Shown: positions 34,405 through 44,706 of the stretch, in pieces
Position numbering within the stretch: the first letter of the stretch is position 1
How the letters are laid out: each line of letters starts with the position of its first letter
Assembly (NCBI GenBank): GCA_947462335.1
Contig: OX381717.1
Location: 41,831,523-41,895,522, forward strand
Reading direction: 5' to 3'
DNA length: 64,000 bases
From: Harmothoe impar
Lineage: Eukaryota > Annelida > Polychaeta > Phyllodocida > Polynoidae
Notes under the pieces: generated by a model
Told to the model about the DNA's origin: nothing
Databases searched by the model: none
What the model saw: only the letters and a program-made list of their open reading frames with translations
Translations under genes and position numbers: made by a program

Positions 34405-34512
34405 TCAGAAAAGTGAGAGTCATTGTCGCTAAAACTACCCTCACCTATGAGTCGGCCAGTGCCTGACCCTCAGGTGACGGTAGTTTTAGCGACAATGACT
34501 CTCACTTTTCTG
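34405..34512. repeat. Near-perfect hairpin, arms about 42 bp
   Basis: CAGAAAAGTGAGAGTCATTG pairs with CAATGACTCTCACTTTTCTG. The arms continue with TCGCTAAAACTACC and GGTAGTTTTAGCGA. The loop contains CAGTGCCTGACCCTCAGG. The next hairpin belongs to the same family. Confidence 0.85.
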
Positions 34513-34645
34513 TGTGTGTGAACCTTGGCCTAATACAATGCAGGTTTAGATCTGTATGCTATACTAAGCAGTATTGTTGATTATAATAAATCATATTTTG
34601 TGTCACTATGGCTATAGAACAGAGTGGTCACTTGTTACCAACATA

Positions 34646-34757
34646 CAGAGAAAAACATTAGTCATATGTCACCAAAACGAATACTTCTGAAGGTCAGGCA
34701 CTTTCAGAAGGTGCTCGTTTGGCGACAATGACGATCACATTTTCCTCTATGCATGCA
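34646..34757. repeat. Second hairpin of the same family
   Basis: CAGAGAAAAACATTAGTCAT pairs imperfectly with TGACGATCACATTTTCCTCT. It shares the GTCGCC-AAAACGA and TCAGGCACTTTCAG features with the hairpin 140 bp upstream. Confidence 0.7.
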
Positions 34758-35079
34758 TAGGCCTAATGGTACAATACGTCAAACATGCATATTATTACCA
34801 TAATCTACACATTTTCCTTCAACGTTGGCAGGGATCTACTGACAGAGAATGTCCCAGCTGGCCTATGCTTCCTTTCTGTAATGTATTCTATGGCCTGAGA
34901 GATTGAGGAGGCGGTAGTTATGGCCCTTTCTTTATCACCCCAGACCCATCTTCACCTCCAAACTATCATAGGGGCCAGGAAAAGGGTCAATCAAAAGTCA
35001 GATTTCTATGCACTGTATAGAGCATATATATAGTGAAGCTGCATGCATATCAACACTGTATATGTTGATCCTCTATTGA

Positions 35080-35372
35080 GGCCAAATATAAAAAAGTTGT
35101 GTTTCAGGTTACCCGACCATAGACATTTCTTTTTCAATTTTGAAAAATATATTCATATTCTAAGTAATTTTGGGACCATTTCGGGGTCAATTTGATAGGC
35201 CATGAGTCAACACTATTGTCGGTGAGTCGGCAGTGAAGTATGCGAGTCAAATTTTGGGTACTTTTCAGGCCAAAGTAAAAAAGAAAAATTTTAAAAAGAA
35301 GAAAATCCGAACTACCCTACCTAGCTTTTCAGACTATGTAACCTGAAATACATATTTTATTTATTTTTGGCC
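35080..35372. repeat. MITE family R3, copy 3, with 3-bp target duplication TGA
   Basis: Starts GGCCAAATATAAAAAAG then TTGTGTTTCAGGTTACCCG. Ends with an inverse of this and TTTTTGGCC. TGA flanks both sides (35,077-35,079 and 35,373-35,375). Confidence 0.85.
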
Positions 35373-35990
35373 TGAGTCTCATGTAAGAGATAACTGGGAA
35401 GTCAGGAAAGAGTATTGCCAGACTCTAAATAGAGAGCAATCTGAGAATGTTAGACTCTATAAGATGAGTCCAGCATTGCCTGACGCTCGTAGAAATGCCT
35501 GACCCTTGAAAATGTGTTGTTTTGAAGATGTTTTGAAGGTCAGGCTTATCCACAAAATCCCTTTCTGTGAAAAGCCGCGAGCAGCAATAACCTGACATAT
35601 GAGGTGTAAGTTTCTAGGATTGAATTTTACTAGAATGGTCATATTCATTGTATGTATAGGGGGTACGAGGAAGGGAAGAAGGGGAGAAGGGAAGGAGGGA
35701 GCGGGGTAGGAGGGAAGGTCAAGAGGGGATCAGCTAGAGAAAGATGGTGCATAATATATATAGATTGATACTAGTTGAAAAATAGATGGATACAGAAAGG
35801 GAGATTTTATACAAAGGGCGGTAGGGAGTGGATAGAAAAATGTATAAAGAAAAGGGAACTAAGAAACAATTCTGGAAGACCTTTGAGACAAACATAGACA
35901 GATAATGCGCGATGCGATAAGAATATTCATACCCATACTTCAATTACGCACAACGTGTCACCTCCATGATGACCTTTCACTCCAACCTCT
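35373..35990. other. Gene-less stretch
   Basis: Contains several ATTGCCTGACNCT or TGCCTGACCCTTG pieces (about 35,413-35,545) also seen near 59,560-59,620, and a purine-rich GGGAAGGAGGGA tract at about 35,660-35,730. No gene. Confidence 0.5.
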
Positions 35991-36088
35991 CCTTCCTATG
36001 CTGCACGATTGACATGCCATCAGATTATGAGCCATGATTCCTAGGAGGGACGTGACAGAGAACTGAATAAGCGATAAGATGACTGACG
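35991..36088. repeat. Dispersed repeat family R8, copy 1
   Basis: CACGATTGACATGCCATCAG and GAGCCATGATTCCTAGGAGG, continuing to GATAAGATGACTGA, match 37,327-37,421 almost base for base. Confidence 0.75.
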
Positions 36089-36378
36089 CTAGTAAATACA
36101 TGGAGAAAGAGAGAGAGGCAGAAGCTAGAGAAAAAGGAATGGCAATATGTCTGGAATATTAACATAATTATAATGCTAAACGGCTGACGACAATAGTATG
36201 TATACAATGATGCCCTAACATGGATGTTGGTGCTGAATCAATGTAGAGAATAATGTCATGAAATAAATACAATAGAAGATTCAAATTGTTCCCACTCACG
36301 AATAACCCTCAGTGGTAAACACTTTTCATGAAACCGTGTCTATATTATGTATAATTTACGTACTGCTATTAACGCTGT

Positions 36379-36569
36379 ATGAACTATCCGATTTAAGCAA
36401 CTTTGAGCACAAATTAAAGTTGATCAATGGCCTTCATTCAGCAGCTTGAAGCACCTTTTAGCAACTTTAATCTGAAAATAAAGTTGCGTGTCGCTACAAT
36501 CTGCTGAAAAAAAAGGGCCATTAATCAACATTTAATTCTACGTAAAGTTGCTTAAATCGGATGCTTCAT
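36379..36569. repeat. Hairpin MITE-like element
   Basis: ATGAACTATCCGATTTAAGC is mirrored by GCTTAAATCGGATGCTTCAT. The arms also share AGCAACTTTG, TTGATCAATGGCC and CAGCAG (mirrored). Total about 190 bp. Confidence 0.75.
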
Positions 36570-36682
36570 GCAACCTGTGTAAATGTAATGACCTTGGACT
36601 GATCTTAATTCTTTTATATTATTTCAGGTGAGTACCATAACCTGTCTGCACACCTGGATTCTAACACACTCTACACAGGGAG

Positions 36683-37254
36683 GGCCAACATAAAGGTGTG
36701 TTTCAGGTTACTCAACCCTACCCAGCAAAAGATGGCCAACCCAAGAATTGCTTATTCAATTTTGATTTTTTTTTAGGCCTTTACGGGGTTATTTTAGAGT
36801 TGATGTGGTAGTCTATGAGTTAGGCCCATGGTCGGCAAGTGAGAGCTAGAGTTTGCGTGTCAATTTCTGGCCTAGGTGAAAAGAAAAAGTGTCAACATAT
36901 ATCAGGAGGGTCTTTCAGAACGGACTTGTCAGTCGTCATAATTAGATTTTCAAAACATGTCAAAAGTGTAAATTTGGGTGCTGACAACTATTGAGGCCAT
37001 TTCAGAAAATACACTATACACTTTACAAAAATGGTAAATACCATACACTAGATATAGATGGCAAATGTGTCCAATTATATTTTTTGACTATTTTATCTTG
37101 TGAAACACACTTTACTGGTGGTCGTCAAACAGGTTTCGTCACGTCATCATTTGCCTACGATCACGTGAGTTGTTCTGAGAGAGCCTCCTGACCTACCTAA
37201 CCTGTACTTTCAGACCATATTACCTGAAACACATCTATTATTTTTGTGTTGGCC
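36683..37254. repeat. MITE family R3, copy 4 (longest)
   Basis: Starts GGCCAACATAAAGGTGTGTT and ends ACACATCTATTATTTTTG then TGTTGGCC. The flanking triplets are GAG and TAG, so the duplication has decayed or the boundary has shifted. The 570-bp length includes interior sequence absent from the other copies. Confidence 0.75.
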
Positions 37255-37326
37255 TAGGACTAAGCCTACCATCCTGATAAAAATCAAAGATGAGCATTCT
37301 ATACTAGGCACCAATGCTACTGTCAC

Positions 37327-37421
37327 CTTCCTAGGATATACGATTGACATGCCATCCGATTATGGACCATGATTCCTAGCAGGGAAGTGACAGGGATCTG
37401 AATAAGCTATAAGATGACTGA
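37327..37421. repeat. Dispersed repeat family R8, copy 2
   Basis: Starts TTCCTAGGATATACGATTGA. It matches 35,991-36,088 over about 95 bp. Confidence 0.75.
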
Positions 37422-38204
37422 TGTACAACTCTGCATTGAAAAAACCCAACATATATATGAACATCAAGAGGAGAGCATAGGAGGATCAGACAGTGCTTGA
37501 TATGAGAAGTATGGAGGGGCGTGGCCTGTTAAAGATGACTTAAACATCAATTATCTAGTTAGGCCTAACTCTATATGGGATGGGGAGATAACAGGATGTT
37601 TAGTTACCATATCAAAAAAGGTTTGTTCAATACAAATGTTTGACATGGTAATGCTGGAATTTCATCAAAATAACAAGGACAAAATGCTTTTTAAACATAA
37701 AATAGGATTTGTGTGAAGATGAAATTCGACATAATGTAGCTTAACCGAGATGATGCACCTAAAAGGTTTAACTGATTTCAGAAATTACACTGCTTACCAT
37801 TAACAATCGCTGCTATAATTATATGACTATGACTACAGGACATCATTTTGATCCAATTATGCATTATGTTATAGGAGTACCTGTAGTGTGGCAATGCATA
37901 ATTCCTTTAGGTATGATTCATTAAGTGAATTACTAAGTTTCTGTTTAAACAATTTGCCATCAAAATAATCATGAGTCTCTAACAGTGAGTAAATCCCACC
38001 CTACCTACTAAAGTGTAAATACCCATAGGACATCACCCTAAGCAGGTACAGAGGGACGCACCCATGTGCATGTTAAACTTAGTGGGTACCCGTCATGCAA
38101 AGAGAGGGGTGTAGAGGTGGGTAGGGCTCGGGGTGGTTGAAGCCACTATACAGACATATCCCAAGACCACTGTTACTGGGGGGGTAGATGGGGGGGGGGG
38201 GGTC
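37422..38204. other. Gene-less stretch
   Basis: No gene recognised. The right end is G-rich, with runs at about 38,177-38,203. Confidence 0.5.
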
Positions 38205-38580
38205 CCCATGTCGCATGTCGATTTTAAGAAATGACCATGTCACGTGTCACTAAGGAAAAGCCCATGTCACTAGTGTCACTAAGAGATTAATATTTTGGGG
38301 TGTTGGAGCGCAGGCCCCTGGAAAATTTAGTAAATCTAGTAAAATAAATTGACAATCTACAGGGCCAGAAATTGGAATAAAAAGTTGGGTAACCTACTGT
38401 ACTCCAAATGAAGGATTTTTCTATATGTCACTAAGCCCCATGTCACATGTCGATTTTAAGAAATGGCCATGTCACATGTCACTTAAATGGCCATGTCACA
38501 TGTCGATTTTAAGAAATGGCCATGTCGCCATGTCGATTTTAAGAAATGGCTATGTCGCCATGTCGAATTTAGGGGTCTAT
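38205..38580. repeat. CATGTCRCATGTCGATTTTAAG minisatellite, copy 1
   Basis: Repeats of CATGTC-CATGTCGATTTT-AAGAAATGGC, with two groups (38,205-38,300 and 38,428-38,580) separated by unique sequence. The same motif array appears at 59,797-59,965. The 109-codon frame through it is a product of the repeat. Confidence 0.85.
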
Positions 38581-38867
38581 ACCCATGTTACTGTCTTACT
38601 GCTTCTCTGTCTAATTCTCAAGTTCTGCTCTCCTGTGATTGCAAATGTGACAAGGGGTGAGATTATTTTAGTTATCCAGACCTGTGGTTATCCAGCACTC
38701 AGCAAAATGGATAACCCCAATTCTACGATATCCTACGGCTTGATCACAAAATAGTGGTAATATGTTATTTCAATAGCTCTCAAACAATCTACTAAAAGCA
38801 ATCACTGTCTCGCAGATCCAAAGCTATCTGGCAAGGCAATCACATCTACCGATAGAGTGCTTGGTCT

Positions 38868-39090
38868 TATCTGTTACGATCTGTCTGGAGATATGCCAGC
38901 CATAAGGTAGTACATAGTACTCCCTGCATGTCATATCCCTCCTGGGTGGGTTGGCCACTGGGAGCTAGCTGATGTAAAAGCTCCCTGGAGGAGCTTCAGG
39001 GCCAAAGAAATACATTTACACACTACTAAATGGGACATGAAAGGCTTTGATTTGAAGATGGAGATTTCTATCACTCAATAGTATTGAACA
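38868..39090. repeat. Repeat family R5, copy 4
   Basis: TCTGGAGATATGCCAGCCAT, TAGTACTCCCTGCATG and GGGTTGGCCACTGGGAGC match copy 5 (43,395-43,620) most closely, including CTCCCTGGAGGAGC and AATGGGACATGAAAGGCTT. Confidence 0.8.
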
Positions 39091-39453
39091 CCATAGGCTC
39101 TATTTATTTGTGAAGAGTGTGAACTTGATTTGAGGGCTTGAGCTATACTACACTTCAATGTGAATTGTTTTATATCCCAAATTTAGAGGATAGGAATGGC
39201 AAATAATCTATGGCAAAGATAAATTTGTATATTTTGTCCGACACCACAACTATGGTGAACTCTTTATTGGCATGATGCATGAATGCAGAGTTTCCAAGAC
39301 TTCTCACCGGATTCATGATTATTCATGCATCCTGCTTTTCAGACTGTGAGTTTTTCAACCTCAATGATGTAGTAACAAACTGCTTTGGCGCATGTGGCCC
39401 CCAGCCAGCAATAACTGTATCAATCCGACATCAAACCCATGAATTAAGTGATG

Positions 39454-39552
39454 GAAAACCTCCGCGGAGGTGTAGTATTTGCAGAAAAACCTCCGAGGCG
39501 TAGCCGAGGAGGTTTTACTGCAAATACTACACCTCCAAGGAGGTTTTCTAGC
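39454..39552. repeat. Terminal hairpin of the foldback element, left
   Basis: AAAACCTCCGCGGAGGTGTA then GTATTTGCAG is mirrored by CTGCAAATAC then TACACCTCCAAGGAGGTTTT. The loop contains CCTCCGAGGCGTAGCCGAGG, itself palindromic. Confidence 0.85.
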
Positions 39553-39730
39553 TTATACTCCATCCTGCATGAGCTACCTAATACCAAGGTGTACTTTTGA
39601 TGGTAAATACGAGTTTTTTTTGGTAAAATCAGTTTTGTGTTTCGTCAGGGATTCGAACCTGCTACAGCAAGATTGCATATATCAAATAGAATAAAAGGAC
39701 CTGCACAATGCCCTAGGGTATAGCCAGCTC

Positions 39731-39795
39731 TGTGGCCAGATGGCTATGACCGCAGGCATTGAAGTTCCGGTCATCTGAGTTCGCTTCCCTGTCAG
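39731..39795 (+). repeat. tRNA-like module (degenerate)
   Basis: TGTGGCCAGATGGCTATG resembles an A box and GAGTTCGCTTCCC a B box about 45 nt later. Probably a decayed tRNA-derived SINE head, not a functional tRNA. Confidence 0.45.
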
Positions 39796-40010
39796 GCCTT
39801 GTATTTTTCTTTTCCCTCTCAGTACCAAACAGCTCGTTTGGTACAGCTCTACTGCCCAACAACAGGCTTAAGTATATGATTATATGTTTGTGCCAATATA
39901 CAGATTTCTTTTTCTTATTTTCAGAGATGGCGTTCATGCTGTTTATAATGTGTATTGTACCTGGGCTACCTGCTTCACTAGGTCCTCTACATGATCCATT
40001 ATATGTACAG

Positions 40011-40080
40011 GCGCCGTGGCCGTGTGGTCTAGGCGCTGGTACATGAATCTTACCCACATGGGTTCGAGTCCCACTAGTAT
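40011..40080 (+). repeat. tRNA-derived SINE head (A and B boxes)
   Basis: GTGGCCGTGTGGTCTAGGCG fits the A box of a Leu/Ser-type tRNA, and GGTTCGAGTCC (40,061-40,071) is a canonical B box. The body is followed by unrelated sequence, not a terminator. An inverted copy lies at 41,562-41,631. Confidence 0.7.
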
Positions 40081-40130
40081 ATCCTTGGTTTTTCTAGATG
40101 AATTAGGCCCCAAATTCTCCGCTCAGAATT

Positions 40131-40240
40131 CACAAAACCTCCGGACAGCACTCACAAAACCTCCGGACAGCACTTCCAAAACCTCCGGACAGCACTGCTA
40201 GTCACAAAACCTCCTGACAGCACTTTCAAAATCTCCGCTC
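40131..40240. repeat. CAAAACCTCCGGACAGCACT minisatellite, left arm
   Basis: Four to five units of about 20-24 bp, ending with variant CTCCGCTCAG units. The inverted set is at 41,386-41,535. Confidence 0.9.
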
Positions 40241-40344
40241 AGAGTATCAAAAGAGAAATATGATAATAAACCTACAGTAAGAACAATAGGTGCAACACGT
40301 GAGCGGAGTATAAATGCAGGATAATAACCACTCAATGTTGCTGC

Positions 40345-41160
40345 AACCAAAGCATCAAGCTAACAAAAAGCACTGTGCTGCCCTTAAATGGTCCGTCTTA
40401 ATGGACAGCAGAGCTAGAGGCTAGGTACTTGGACCTACATAGAGAGCAACTTGTCCTGCTAAGTAATTTATCATGCCGGGTCTACAGAGCCGACTTTGGA
40501 GTGGCCTGAGGTGTCAGCTTAAATTGAGGATACTTTTGAAAATCAGCTTCCAAAATCTGCCTTATATGCCATGACATTGGTACCTGCTGTGACCATACAC
40601 TATGATGTAGCGTTTAATAAATGATCTCATTGGCAAAATATGTGCTTATAGATATTTCTCCATATCTTGCCCACACTTTTGCTTAACCTTATGGAAGTTA
40701 TATTTGTTTGACATGAGATAATTTCAATTGTACAATGGGGATTCAGGCATTTGCACTGTTGTACACCCAAGAAGGGTGGAACTCCTGGCCCCTACAAATC
40801 ACTCTTACAAGGCTACACCAACATCATGAAATGAAAGAAAAATTTACATTGCATGCTCTGTAATTCTGCATCACTGAAAAACGCCATTGTTAGAGTCAAG
40901 AAAGTCAGGGTAATTATGCTTCCTCTCATGTGGGCACCATTCCTGTGAGACTACCCTTTCTTTAACCCATGCTGGTAGTTGGATGTTTTGTAAGCTATGC
41001 CAATGGAAACCTTGAGGGAGAACGGAAGGGTGTTAGGTGTGAGGCAAGGGCCACATTAACCTCCAGAAAGGTACCATAGAAATTCTGGAAGTGCTAACGT
41101 TGAATGGTTCCATTGGGAGAATTCAGCGACTCCTGCTTAACACTTACCAGCAACCTCCCC
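40345..41160. repeat. Dispersed repeat family R9, copy 1
   Basis: Homologous over most of its length to 46,965-47,645. Shared: AAGCTAACAAAAAG, CTTAAATGG, GCTAAGTAATTTATCATGC, CAGCTTAAATTGAG, CATGCTCTG, GAAAGTCAGG and GAATGGTTCCATTGGGAGAA. It sits at the centre of the foldback element here and alone at 47 kb, so it was probably captured or inserted. No coding frame survives. Confidence 0.75.
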
Positions 41161-41385
41161 CCTCCCCCGAGCAGAGAAGGCATTCCCCAGACATTCTCTC
41201 TCTACTGGCAATTCCTATTCATTCATCTTTCATTTCCCACCTTTCTGATAATCTGCTTTGCCATCCCTTCTGTGTGTATTTCTCCCGGGCTCTATTCCTT
41301 GGTTCTACTGCCTTATACTCCGCCTGGGTGTTCAGCCTATTGTTCCTACTGTAGGTTTATTTCCATATTTCTCTTCTGCTACCCT

Positions 41386-41535
41386 GAACGGAGATTTTGG
41401 AAGTGCTATCCGGAGTTTTGTGGTTGCTGTCCGGAGGTTTTGTAGCTGCTGTCCGGAGGTTTTGTAGCTGCTGTCCGGAGGTTTTGTAGCTGCTGTCCGG
41501 AGGTTTTGTAGCTGCTGTCCGGAGATTTTGTAATT
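41386..41535. repeat. GCTGTCCGGAGGTTTTGTAG minisatellite, right arm (inverted)
   Basis: Six to seven units of 22-23 bp, four of them nearly identical. Reverse complement of the left-arm array. The difference in copy number shows independent expansion or contraction. Confidence 0.9.
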
Positions 41536-41561
41536 TATTTCGTTTTGAAAAACCAGGGGCT

Positions 41562-41631
41562 GTCAGGTGATTCGAACCCACATGGATAGGACTTTTGTAC
41601 CAGTGCCTAGACCTCTCGGCCACAGCGCCTG
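41562..41631 (-). repeat. tRNA-derived SINE head, inverted partner
   Basis: On the minus strand GTGGCCGAGAGGTCTAGGCA is a better A box than the left-arm copy, and GGGTTCGAATC is the B box. Confidence 0.7.
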
Positions 41632-41841
41632 TACATAGCTCTCGAGGTGTAGAATATCTATATATATGTATATTATGTATATCATTATATTATATATATT
41701 ACGGATCAACTTGTTGACTCTGAGTATAAATAAACGATTGGGCGTGGCATATTATATCATTGTTACTATGAATGTAACAAACCATTGAACATGGTACATG
41801 TTAGGGTGCTTATAGGCTATGTCGAGTTTAGCATAGACACT

Positions 41842-41910
41842 TCCTCTATGGCGTAGTGGTAGTGTTCTGGCCCAGAAGTCAACAGTTTGGGAGTTCGAAA
41901 CCCTGAATAT
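41842..41910 (+). repeat. Third tRNA-like module
   Basis: ATGGCGTAGTGGTAG (A box) and GAGTTCGAAACCC (B box) are about 43 nt apart. Unlike the other modules, its orientation does not mirror a left-arm copy, so it was probably inserted separately. Predicted arms are incomplete for a working tRNA. Confidence 0.55.
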
Positions 41911-42157
41911 ACTTTAATTTTTTTTATGTGCATAATAAAGTTAGATTTTTTTTCAATATATCATTGGTGAGCTAATCTCATTTATCTAAACCTTATCTCA
42001 AGAAAAATAATATGAAATATTAAATCCCATCTAGTAGGTTCGAATTTCGACCAGAACTGGTTACGTTTTATAGCCTACTGAATTAGGCAAGTTATATAAA
42101 GCAAGGAATCTACCGTTTTTATCTTTAGCAAATTAGCACCAGTTGTATAGGGGAGGG

Positions 42158-42245
42158 AGTATAAGCTAGAAAACCTCCTTGCACCTGTAGTATTTGCTGT
42201 AAAATTTTACAGCAAATACTACAGGTCCGCGGAGGTTTTCCATCA
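42158..42245. repeat. Terminal hairpin of the foldback element, right
   Basis: The central part CCTGTAGTATTTGCTGTAAA / TTTACAGCAAATACTACAGG is a perfect inverted repeat with almost no loop. It is flanked by AAAACCTCC and GGAGGTTTT. Confidence 0.88.
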
Positions 42246-42259
42246 CTTAATTGGTATGT

Positions 42260-43394
42260 GTAAATAGCTGTAACACAAAACCCTAGACATTTACACAGGG
42301 TTTTGTGTTACTTAGTGCGTATCCAACACACACAGATAAAGTTAAGGGTAAAAAAAGGTGAACCTCATACATATCCTTGGCCCAATTTTACTCTCTTACT
42401 GGAATCTCTGTCCCAAGTTCACCTCTTCTATGACAAGAAGTGAAGAAGGATAAAGAAGAAAGATTATTTTGATCAAGTTCATGATCTCATCGCCTTGTGA
42501 CTAATGCTCAGGTTTTCACTCAGCCCTGTTTAACATATTTTGGGCGGAAACTAGTAATATGGACATAGTTTAAATGCAATACCATAGTTTAAATGCAATG
42601 CTGTACTCATCTCTTCGGGCATTGACAAACGAGTACATCGCTGAAATCAAATATCTCAGTATGGATATTTCATTTTAATCAATAATTCACATGTTGACTT
42701 GAATGAGTCAACTTTGAAAAAACCCCAACTATTATGGGGATGTGCATGTGTAACTCCCAGCTCTACTATACATCAATTATTTACAAATACATCACAAGAG
42801 GTAAAGTAACAGTGAATAGGATGCTCACTGTGTTGTCAAGGATGAATGAGAGCCTGGGGAGCTTTTATAAATCAATGAAGAATGACAGGCTGCTTCAAAG
42901 TATATAACAATATGCCTTAGGCTTTTAGGTACATTCAATACATCCCTACATTATCTAAAGGGAATAAGATTTATGTTATATTATAGCCAAGGGATTGTGT
43001 ATCTTGATAACTCCCTTTTTCTTTTTATCATAGGCCTATAGGATTCTGGTTATTCCAATTGAAAAAAAAAGATGAAAGAACGTATAGTTGTACATAGTGG
43101 TTTGGTATAGTCTCCATATCATCATTGGGAAGACGACAAACTAAGCTGTATTCGAGCATGAAAACTTTCATCCTGAATTATCATTTTGTAAATTCACAAT
43201 TGTCCTTGAGTAATAAAACCGTTGAATATAAAGAAATATACAAATTGATATGTAGATACTTAATTGAAAACCAACTGAGTGCTGCTTCCAAATCAACATT
43301 AAATCAAACAATCTACTGATAGCAATAACAATAAAACAAATATCTGGCAAGGTGTGGCCTTTCTAGAGAAATCACATTCACCAACAAAGTATTA
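42260..43394. other. Gene-less stretch
   Basis: A duplicated ATAGTTTAAATGCAAT occurs at about 42,567-42,599. The R5 copy 5 flank starts near 43,300. No gene recognised. Confidence 0.5.
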
Positions 43395-43620
43395 GGCCTT
43401 ATCTGTTACCAATTCTATGGAGATATGCCAGCCATGACATAGCAAATAGTACTTGCTGCATGTTATGCCCCCTCTGATTCTGTTAACCCATGGGAACTGC
43501 CTGATGGAAGAAGCTCCCTGGAGGAGCATAAAGGCCAAAGGAGAGAAGATACACACTAAATGGGACATGAAAGGCTTCGATTTGAAGATGGAGATTTGTA
43601 TCACTCAATAGTACTACGCG
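43395..43620. repeat. Repeat family R5, copy 5
   Basis: TATGGAGATATGCCAGCCAT, GTTAACCCATGGGAAC, CTCCCTGGAGGAGC and AATGGGACATGAAAGGCTTC. The upstream flank (AATCAAACAATCTACTGATA) also matches that of copy 4 (ACAATCTACTAAAAGCAAT), so the repeat is longer than the core. Confidence 0.8.
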
Positions 43621-44520
43621 CCACTGGCTATGTTTGTTGTCTGAAGAAGGTGGAATTGATCCAGAGGCTTGGGCTATATGCTAAACTTCAAAGGGAGGTT
43701 TTTTATGTCCCAAAGGTAGGAGTTTGAACTGTTGAAGGGCAACATAATCTATCAATATATTGACAGCTGTTGTGGAACATGACAATCATCACATTCTAAA
43801 ATTATATTTGGAAAGACTAAATCTGGAATGATGTGTGATAGTGAACTATTAGCACACTCAGTCCGAGTAAATGGTAGTAACTGCTATTGCATGAAAAGTA
43901 CATTGGCAGTGGTTACCATCCTCAGGCTAGTACAAATAGAAGGGTGAAAGGAAATACTTAGAAGAAAGATGTCATGTTCAACATTCAATGTCCTCTTATC
44001 TACCCTCAACAGAGACATGGTCTCAGTGGAATCTTTAGCCTTTTCATTCAAAGACCCCACTCCCAAATCTCCCTGTCATCCTGAAAAGATCCAGATAGGA
44101 CTTAAACATTCAAATTTGACAATGGTGAAATCCAGGATAAAAAAATACATAATCGACTTAAATTCCCTGTCATTCATTTCAATGAGCATTGAGACAGAAA
44201 GGAAGTACTTTCCAATATCCATCTTTGTGAGTTTTCCCAGTCTCTGGGTCCATACTGGCTGTCAGGGGTACAAAGTCCAGTGGTTATCATCCTGCCAATT
44301 TCACAGAGAATAGCCAGGTCCATTATCTGTAAAACTGGGACTGGGTTTTCTCACTCTCCCTTTACTTCCCCACATCCCTTATGCTTTATAGGACGCCAGG
44401 GCCAGTGCATGGTTGTAAAAGTACTATGGAAACACAACTGTCTGTTCATTGTCCACACAGCTCTATTTCATATCATCTGAATTAAAGCAAATATAACCTT
44501 AACTTCTCAAAAGCTTAGGC
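43621..44520. other. Gene-less stretch
   Basis: The part 44,080-44,300 is related to 32,040-32,290. The 114-codon frame at 43,969-44,313 overlaps this repeat and has no domain. Confidence 0.5.
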
Positions 44521-44706
44521 CTATAGGCTAATTTGAGTTTATAAGAGTATTTATTGCACAGAGTGATTTTCAAATACAATTACATTCAAAAGAGATATTG
44601 TATCTCGTATAAGGCAGATTCGGTACAGAATAAATACATGAGTATAGAATATAATTATATAGTCGAATAATTACATGGATAGGTACATGATTATTCAATC
44701 ACAATC
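44521..44706 (-). repeat. 3' tail of the LINE fragment
   Basis: On the minus strand the sequence after the LINE stop is AT-rich and contains AATAAATACTC about 150 nt downstream, compatible with a short 3' UTR and poly(A) signal. Confidence 0.4.

Larger units (their letters stand above)
39443..42252. mobile_element. 2.8-kb foldback element carrying tRNA-like modules
   Basis: The outer ends AATTAAGTGATGGAAAACC and GGTTTTCCATCACTTAATT are inverted. Each end is itself a roughly 90-bp hairpin. Going inward, both arms contain tRNA-like B-box sequences and a CCTCCGGACAGCAC minisatellite in mirrored order, giving arms of about 0.8 kb. The centre (40,345-41,160) is a separate dispersed repeat, R9. 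The palindromic AATT/TTAA at each end prevents an exact call of boundary and duplication; TTAA is possible. No transposase. Confidence 0.82.

Noticed and set aside
40011..41910. Functional tRNA genes
   Set aside because: A and B boxes are present but cloverleaf arms are incomplete, no T-run terminator follows, and the copies lie in mirrored repeat arms. tRNA-derived SINE heads fit better.
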